DNA from: Apteryx mantelli
Lineage: Eukaryota; Chordata; Aves; Apterygiformes; Apterygidae
Reading direction: 5' to 3'
Assembly: GCF_036417845.1 (NCBI RefSeq)
Contig: NC_089978.1
Coordinates: forward strand, 126,200,183 to 126,264,182
DNA length: 64,000 nucleotides
Shown here: one piece after another, positions 60,601 through 64,000 of the stretch
Layout of the letters: each line of letters begins with the position of its first letter
How positions within the stretch are numbered: the first letter of the stretch is position 1
Made by a program: the position numbers and the translations under genes
The notes under the pieces: model-generated
What the model saw: the letters and a program-made list of their open reading frames with translations, nothing else
The model's database searches: none
What the model was told of the DNA's origin: nothing

Positions 60601-61877
60601 GAGAGAACCCCTTCAAAACAAGATGTTTCAAAGAACTCTCATCCATTTTAGAAGTGTGCAACTTCCTCCAGTTTAAGGAGTCTGGAATCTCCCCCACCCT
60701 GGCTTTTGTTGGTAAAGAGGTGGAAATAGCTAAACACAGGCACTACATTCACATTAATGCTTAAAGAATATTGAATTAGTGAAGTGCTTTTGCCTAACAT
60801 GGAACTAATTTTTAATTACTCGTGGTTTTGATGTCCATACTGGATGGTCCTGTCCTTTCAGATCCCGTTTGTTTCAAAGCTCAAGCATAACACTCCCCCA
60901 AGTCACCTCTCCTGTTTCATAACTTCTCTAAAATTAGATCCGTTTTGAGGCTTTAAAAACAGAAGTGAAAGACCGGAAATCATGATTTCATGGACTCAAC
61001 TTGAGTCAGGAAATAATATGACTCAAGAAGGAAAGCACAAGGTTTAGCAGATAAGTATTATACACACAACCACACACAACATATGTACTATATGCATATC
61101 TAAATATATGTATATACACACACATTCAAACCTGAAAAGAAAAAAAACAGACTAACAAACCTCAGAAAATTTCAAAACATGCAAGGTTAGAGATCAAGTT
61201 CCAAATTACAGAAGCTTCTGATAAAAAAAGGAAGTAAATAATCTCTCTAGGGGTTTCCTTGCACCTCACCATAACTACCTCACCACAGGGCCTACGAAGA
61301 CGCTAAATGTGAAAATAAAGATCACCCGTTCATAGAAAGCCTTTTCTGGCTTTTTTTTTTAAGATGGGGGGGGGGGGGGGGGTTGGCAAACAAAAATCTC
61401 ACAGCAAACCGAGCCACTAAAAGCAGCCCGAAAGTCAGGCGAGGGGGGAGAAGCCCCTCCCGGGAAGGAGCGCGGGGTCAGCAGCAAGACCAACGGCCGA
61501 ACCAATGGCCGCCCACCCCAGCGCGCCGCCCCCGCGCAACGGCCACGACGCCGCCGCCACAGGCGGGAGCCCCCGGCGCGGGGGGCGGGCGGCTGTCAGC
61601 GCAGAGCGGGCGGCCCCAGCGGGGCGGCCGGGCACGCCGTACCTTGCAGCGCGGGGCGGGCGCCGCCCCGGGGGTCCCTCCGGCCGCCGCCGCCGCGGCT
61701 GCTCACCGAGAGGTCCGAGTCGGAGCCCGGCGAGCCCGGGGCCGAGTGAGCGGGCGAGCAGCTGCCCTCGCTGGAGCGGGGCGAGGCCCCGTAGAAGTAG
61801 GCGAGGTTGATGGGGCTGCTCAGGGCGCCGCCGTCGCCGCCGTCGGGCGCCGCGTCCCGGCTGCTGTCCACGATCAT
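54640..61877 (-). CDS. NFKBIZ: NF-kappa-B inhibitor zeta (IkappaB-zeta), complete, 12 coding exons
   Basis: Atypical nuclear IkappaB protein. In the known family it is induced by TLR/IL-1/IL-17 signals, binds NF-kappaB p50 through ankyrin repeats and switches on secondary-response genes such as IL6 and LCN2. Coding exons, 5' to 3' on the minus strand: 61877-61643, 60497-60355, 59469-59433, 59338-59232, 59128-58365, 57920-57815, 57492-57346, 57001-56938, 56310-56141, 55786-55676, 55562-55395, 54693-54640. They sum to 2106 nt, or 701 residues plus TAA; human is about 718. All introns are GT/AG and every phase joins. Residues about 94-115 form an OCA-type motif (VKNSVKELLLHFRS), 150-165 a bipartite nuclear signal (KRKAPEHLSDGPSYKR), about 175-428 the Q/S/P-rich transactivation region, and about 428-700 seven ankyrin units. 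The start is the ATG of MIVDSSRD, with G at -3. Identification rests on remembered similarity to human NFKBIZ, which is very close in the ankyrin part. Confidence 0.97.
54803..54840. mobile_element. Possible arm of an old palindromic DNA transposon
   Basis: The sequence AAGGCCAGATTCTGAGTTCA followed by GCTGCACCAGAATTGATC resembles the end of a sauropsid-wide palindromic repeat starting GGCCAGATTCTGA. Only one arm is recognisable and the family name is not recalled. Confidence 0.35.
55333..55377 (+). repeat. G-quadruplex-prone G-tract cluster
   Basis: GGGG-TTT-GGGG, eight T, then 14 consecutive G (55352-55365) and a further G6 within 45 bases. It lies on the strand opposite the NFKBIZ sense strand, 18 bases inside intron 11 from the exon 11 donor. 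Confidence 0.8.
55395..55562 (-). CDS. NFKBIZ: NFKBIZ coding exon 11 (ankyrin 6-7)
   Basis: Encodes 56 residues: AYNGNTALHVAASLQYRMSQ, LDAVRLLMRKGADPSARNLE and NEQPVHLVPDGPVGEQ. The acceptor is TCTCTAG|GCTTAC and the donor GAACAG|GTAAAA. Phase 0 at both ends. Read-through into the intron would add about 46 unrelated residues before a stop. Confidence 0.96.
55676..55786 (-). CDS. NFKBIZ: NFKBIZ coding exon 10 (ankyrin 5)
   Basis: Encodes DRKSGRTALHLAAEEANLEL and IRLFVELPNCLSFVNAK, a 37-residue ankyrin unit. The acceptor is TTGATAG|GATCG and the donor GCAAAG|GTATGG. It is phase 0 at both ends, so skipping it would keep the frame. Confidence 0.96.
55787..56140 (-). other. NFKBIZ intron 9
   Basis: A 354-bp GT/AG intron. 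The donor is a doubled GTAAGTAAG. Nothing else is recognisable. Confidence 0.85.
56141..56310 (-). CDS. NFKBIZ: NFKBIZ coding exon 9 (ankyrin 4)
   Basis: Encodes the LTALHCAVLAHNAVLHELQ segment, the variable linker with SPEVQDLLLRNKSLVETIK, and LIQMGASVEAK. It completes the split Gly codon from exon 8. The acceptor is GTTTAG|GTTTGA and the donor CAAAA|GTAAGT. Human has L-T-P-L-H at the ankyrin core where this species has L-T-A-L-H. Confidence 0.96.
56311..56937 (-). other. NFKBIZ intron 8
   Basis: A 627-bp GT/AG intron. A short T-run of about 14 bases at the end of a plus-strand open frame lies near 56758-56771. No exon-like segment was seen. Confidence 0.85.
56938..57001 (-). CDS. NFKBIZ: NFKBIZ coding exon 8 (64 nt)
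   Basis: This short exon encodes AIQKGAVGSNQYVDLEATNY, then D and the first base of a Gly codon. It is the IkappaB-type insertion between ankyrin units 3 and 4. The acceptor is TTTTGCAG|GCAATC and the donor GATG|GTGAGT. Confidence 0.95.
57002..57345 (-). other. NFKBIZ intron 7
   Basis: A 344-bp GT/AG intron; no other feature seen. Confidence 0.85.
57346..57492 (-). CDS. NFKBIZ: NFKBIZ coding exon 7 (ankyrin 2-3)
   Basis: Encodes 49 residues, including AFQVAVAANQHLIVQDLV, NTTDCWGRTPLHVCAEKGH and VLQ. These are the second ankyrin unit and most of the third, with the canonical G-TPLH core. The acceptor is TTTGCAG|AGTGCC and the donor TTCAG|GTAAGG. Both ends are phase 0. Confidence 0.96.
57493..57814 (-). 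other. NFKBIZ intron 6
   Basis: A 322-bp GT/AG intron; no other feature seen. Confidence 0.85.
57815..57920 (-). CDS. NFKBIZ: NFKBIZ coding exon 6 (ankyrin 1)
   Basis: This exon encodes FLHIAVAQGRRALSYVLARK and continues through LHMLDIKEHNGQ, the first ankyrin unit, almost identical to human. The acceptor is CTGCAG|CTTCC and the donor CCAG|GTGAGG. It takes two bases of the Thr codon from exon 5 and ends in phase 0. Confidence 0.96.
57921..58364 (-). other. NFKBIZ intron 5
   Basis: A 444-bp GT/AG intron between the transactivation exon and the ankyrin exons. I see nothing else in it. The shorter introns 3 (59339-59432), 4 (59129-59231) and 10 (55563-55675) are also featureless beyond their splice signals. 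Confidence 0.85.
58365..59128 (-). CDS. NFKBIZ: NFKBIZ coding exon 5 (transactivation region)
   Basis: At 764 nt this is the largest exon, encoding about residues 175-428 plus two bases. It begins TPPQTPTS, carries the conserved block LLQNIINIKNESSPVSLNTV, then a Gln/Ser/Pro-rich stretch rich in QYQ- and QHY-like motifs. It ends with the conserved QLGKSFFQWQVEQEE and KDADGDT just before the ankyrin domain. The human equivalent holds the transactivation domain and is shortened in one splice form. Confidence 0.96.
59232..59338 (-). CDS. NFKBIZ: NFKBIZ coding exon 4 (nuclear localisation signal)
   Basis: This exon encodes about residues 139-174, including the bipartite basic signal KRKAPEHLSDGPSYKR. 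The acceptor is again a tandem CAGCAG: 59338 or 59335 are both in frame, giving TAELK or TELK. The donor CTCCTG|GTAAAC joins exon 5 in phase 0 to give LLTPPQTP, matching human LTPPQTP. Confidence 0.93.
59433..59469 (-). CDS. NFKBIZ: NFKBIZ coding exon 3 (37 nt)
   Basis: A very short exon encoding TQGGLVNYEQYT plus one base. It corresponds to TQGVNIEQF in human. It is flanked by a pyrimidine-rich TTTTTTTCAATAG acceptor and an ACAG|GTATAA donor. It enters in phase 0 from exon 2 and leaves in phase 1 to exon 4. Confidence 0.9.
59470..60354 (-). other. NFKBIZ intron 2
   Basis: An 885-bp GT/AG intron. It contains a run of 13 C on the plus strand at 59822-59834, which is a G-run in the transcript. 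Nothing else is recognisable. Confidence 0.85.
59822..59834 (+). repeat. Homopolymer C13
   Basis: An uninterrupted C13 on the plus strand, G13 in the NFKBIZ pre-mRNA, in intron 2. Confidence 0.8.
60355..60497 (-). CDS. NFKBIZ: NFKBIZ coding exon 2 (OCA motif)
   Basis: This exon encodes about residues 79-126. It carries GPFQGVRVKNSVKELLLH, the OCA motif that IkappaB-zeta shares with the POU-coactivator (OCA-B) family. The acceptor is a tandem CAGCAG, so the exon may start at 60497 or 60494, adding or omitting one alanine. The donor is CAAG|GTAATG. Confidence 0.94.
61054..61130 (+). repeat. CA/TA-rich simple sequence in NFKBIZ intron 1
   Basis: Interrupted ACACAC and ATATGTATATAC units. Confidence 0.75.
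61366..61382 (+). repeat. Homopolymer G17
   Basis: An uninterrupted G17, preceded by T10 and AAGAT, at the edge of the NFKBIZ CpG island in intron 1. The exact length may be affected by sequencing error. Confidence 0.8.
61643..61877 (-). CDS. NFKBIZ: NFKBIZ coding exon 1
   Basis: This exon encodes residues 1-78 plus the first base of codon 79. It is very GC-rich and Ser/Gly-rich, and includes the conserved segment SPINLAYFYGASP and the acidic/serine stretch GSDSDLSVSS. The donor is CAAG|GTACGG. The region is low-complexity and diverges from mammals between the conserved blocks. Confidence 0.93.
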
Positions 61878-62009
61878 GGCGCCGCGGGGCGGCGGGCGGC
61901 GGCGGAGGAGGGTGGCGGGCGGCGCGGGCAGGGGCGCGGGCACAGCCAGGGCTGAGCGGCGGACTAGCGGCAGCGGCAACGAGTGGGGGCGGTGGTGGCC
62001 GCCGCGGCC

Positions 62010-62016
62010 CCTTATA
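62010..62016 (-). promoter_or_regulatory. NFKBIZ TATA box
   Basis: The sense strand reads CTATAAGG, with TATAAG at 62011-62016. The start site is expected about 25-30 bases downstream, near 61985, giving a 5' UTR of about 108 bases before the ATG at 61877. A TATA box inside a CpG island suits a strongly inducible gene. Confidence 0.6.
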
Positions 62017-62037
62017 GCGGCTCCGCCCCGCCAGCAA

Positions 62038-62089
62038 GGGGCGGGGCCGCGGCCGCGGGGGGCGGGGCCGGATGGGCGGCGGGGCGGGG
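62038..62089. promoter_or_regulatory. Sp1/KLF GC-box cluster upstream of the TATA box
   Basis: GGGGCGGGGCC occurs at 62038-62048 and 62059-62069, and GGGGCGGGG at 62081-62089. All three lie within about 80 bases upstream of the TATA box. Confidence 0.6.
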
Positions 62090-62782
62090 TCGCGCTTCCC
62101 GTAAAGGCGGTGGTTGGGGGCGGGCGACGCCCGTTGGGCTGCGGCGGGCGGGGGGGAGGGGGGAACCGGGGCGCATTTATACGCACACTTATATACGCGC
62201 ACACATACACGCCCTGCACCTCTTCCCTGGTTTGGGGGGAGCCCCTCGAGCCCGTGTGGCCCCTGCAGCCTTTGGGGGTGGCCGGCCTGGCCCGGGGCCC
62301 TCAGGCGGTGCGTGCAGGCCCCGTGGCACTTCAGGCTAGGCCCCATGGGCCCCCTTCCTCCGGGGCACAGCCAGGGCCCGGGGTCTGCGGATGCGGGCCG
62401 GTGCCCGCCGCCGGCCTGGGGGAGGCGTCGAGGTGCTGCTGCGCCCCGAGCACCAAGCGGCCCCGCTGCAGCCTTGCAGGGAAGGGGAACGGGACGGGGA
62501 CGGGAGGAAATCCTGCCGCCTCCCCTGCGGGGCTGCACGTGGAGGTCTCCCCCGCTCCTGTGGCCGCGTTTGAAGTGAACAAAAACCTCCATCTTCCCCC
62601 GCCTTGGCCATGGCAGCTGCGGAGATGGAAAGAACGGGCTTCGCTGTCCCCGTCGCGCACGAGGCGCACCAACGCCCCTGTCCCCGCGCGCAGGCGCAGC
62701 ACTCTCCGCAGAGGAGGCTGCACCGAGTCCTCGCTCCTGCTCCTTTGGGGCCTCGGTTAAGGCAGCGCTGACTTGCCGGGCT

Positions 62783-62792
62783 GGGGTTTTCC
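62783..62792 (+). promoter_or_regulatory. kappaB motif GGGGTTTTCC
   Basis: An exact match to the NF-kappaB consensus GGGRNNYYCC, about 0.8 kb upstream of the inferred start site. NFKBIZ is a known NF-kappaB target. A second, GC-rich match, GGGGAGCCCC, lies at 62236-62245. Confidence 0.45.
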
Positions 62793-62851
62793 TGGTCGTG
62801 TGCGTGAGGTGACAAGTGGGCAGCATCCAGAGAGAAGGGAAACGTGAGCGG

Positions 62852-62874
62852 TTACTCATGACACATATGAGTCA
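62852..62874. promoter_or_regulatory. AP-1 motif pair
   Basis: TGAGTCA, a perfect AP-1 site, lies at 62868-62874. A TTACTCA variant lies at 62852-62858. The two form an inverted ACTCAT/ATGAGT arrangement about 80 bases from the kappaB motif, consistent with an inducible upstream element. Confidence 0.45.
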
Positions 62875-64000
62875 CCTCTCTTCATGTCTTATCTGAGTGT
62901 GTAGTAGGCAGGGGGCAGATACGAAAGCTACTGTGTTTTTAGGTTGCACCCTGCTCTGGTGGTAGCGTCCCTCCTCAGAGACTAGCAGAGAAAAGTGAGT
63001 AAGTAATACCATGCCAAAACTGAAAGCGGGAGAAACTATATGCCTGTGATTACTATTAACAACATTACTGATTTATTAGCAATATTCACAGGGGAGATTC
63101 CTCAGATTTCTGCTTTTTAAAAAATGTTTTTGCTTTCTTGGTTTCCGCTGACATCTCCATCTTCTAAAATACAAACATTAAAAGTATGGGTTGGTCCACA
63201 TAACGATGTGATTAGGATGTTTTCAGCACTCTGGCTGCCTCAAAAAGTATGTAGTTAAACACCACAGTATTTCCAAAGTATATTATGTAAATTGGAGGTC
63301 TATAATTTAGGTTATTATACATGTTTTAATGGTATTAAAAAACAACTGAGAGGTGCAACATAAAATTATATTAATCAATTGCGAGGATGCAGGAGGGAAT
63401 TACTTTGTATTTTTCAAATATTTTTTTTCCTGACAGGTGAAGGAAGAGTTTCATTTGGAATTATACACACAGTTTTCTTTTCCAAAGACTGTTGTTTTAA
63501 GCTTTAGGTTGAATTTATGCAAGCACAGTAAAATTTGCAATGTAATCTATAAAAATGAAAGCAGACACTAAGTAGTGCCAGAAATAGCACAGTCTAATAA
63601 ATTTAAAAATTCATTTGCTCCCTAATCAGGAGCTGCCTCCCAGGTGAGCATTCTCACTGATTTCAGTGAACCTCTTTATGCAAGGAAGAATCTGTGAAAT
63701 CAGGCCATGTGTTTTAAACATGCAAAAAGATCCTTCTCTGTTGTTCTCAAAACCCTAGATCTCAATTAAGATATCTTAGCCTTAGGTAGCTATTTTAATC
63801 ATTTCTTTGTTAAAAAGCATTTGCTGATCAGAGATCCTTTAGCTCTGGAATGCTCTTTGCACACTTGGTAACTGATGGAGGGATCCATAACAGCTTTTGG
63901 GGAAACAGATCTGACTGATCAAACTTTACATTTACATCATTGCCACATAACCAAGAAAGCAAGCAGTTTTAAATATAATGGCAGCTTAATCTAGTTGTTA
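62875..64000. other. NFKBIZ distal 5' flank: no gene seen
   Basis: Ordinary AT-rich flank beyond the CpG island and the AP-1 pair. In other vertebrates NXPE3 lies on this side, but no exon of it is visible within the window. Confidence 0.7.

Larger units (their letters stand above)
60498..61642 (-). other. NFKBIZ intron 1
   Basis: A 1145-bp GT/AG intron. The 5' third is in the CpG island. A run of 17 G on the plus strand lies at 61366-61382, next to ten T. A CA/TA-rich simple stretch lies at about 61060-61130. No other exon-like segment was seen. Confidence 0.85.
61430..62760. promoter_or_regulatory. CpG island over NFKBIZ promoter, exon 1 and start of intron 1
   Basis: This is by far the densest CpG and GC stretch in the window, spanning the first coding exon and about 0.75 kb upstream. 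Long open frames on both strands here (up to 474 and 317 codons) arise because GC-rich sequence has few stop codons. They are not extra genes. Confidence 0.85.

Noticed and set aside
61435..62859. Open frames of 474 codons (minus) and 317 codons (plus, 61807-62760) over the NFKBIZ promoter
   Set aside because: They run through the promoter, exon 1 and intron 1 of NFKBIZ, are Pro/Arg/Gly/Ala-rich, and exist because the CpG island has few stop codons. A true splice donor ends exon 1 inside the first.
1..64000. CRISPR arrays, tRNA or rRNA genes, bacterial operons, phage or plasmid features
   Set aside because: No regularly spaced identical repeats, no cloverleaf or rRNA core recognised, and the gene structure is that of a vertebrate nucleus.

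Overview
The window is vertebrate nuclear DNA, most likely from a bird. The reasons are a multi-exon gene with canonical GT/AG introns, a 5'-truncated CR1 LINE with the bird-type 3' end (29071-29271), a few very old MIR SINE relics, low overall repeat content, and a compact 8.6-kb gene with a CpG-island promoter. A crocodilian or turtle is possible but would usually carry more repeats. Nothing bacterial, plasmid or phage is present.

One protein-coding gene can be supported. It is NFKBIZ (IkappaB-zeta), complete on the minus strand, reading from a TATA box at 62010-62016 to a poly(A) signal at 53269-53274. I could place all 12 coding exons. They join in frame into a predicted protein of about 701 residues (human is about 718), with a nuclear N-terminal half (OCA motif, nuclear localisation signal, transactivation region) and a C-terminal ankyrin domain. 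Its 1.4-kb 3' UTR has eight AUUUA pentamers, a perfect 7-bp stem with a 3-nt loop, and an old palindromic transposon relic. This is the layout expected of an inflammatory transcript under post-transcriptional control. Upstream, a CpG island (about 61.43-62.76 kb) has Sp1 boxes, and a kappaB plus AP-1 motif cluster sits about 0.8-0.9 kb from the start site.

Everything from 1 to about 53.25 kb looks like a gene desert. The open reading frames there are short, overlap on both strands, lack recognisable domains and lack convincing splice context. In mammals the interval 3' of NFKBIZ runs toward ZPLD1, and NXPE3 lies on the 5' side, so the desert is probably the NFKBIZ-ZPLD1 intergenic space. The desert holds MIR relics (1540-1650, 25771-25880, 38480-38640, possibly 47830-47975), the CR1 copy, simple repeats, relics of palindromic DNA transposons, a CpG-dense knot at 22.08-22.16 kb, a CTCF-like site near 23.35 kb and a purine-biased stretch at 44.1-46.25 kb with a 24-bp tandem repeat. 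The last 1.1 kb (62.9-64 kb) is the 5' flank of NFKBIZ and shows no exon.

I did not find a novel biological system. The points most worth following are the regulatory structure of the NFKBIZ 3' UTR, two tandem NAGNAG acceptors in NFKBIZ, and a few structured or CpG-rich islands in the desert.
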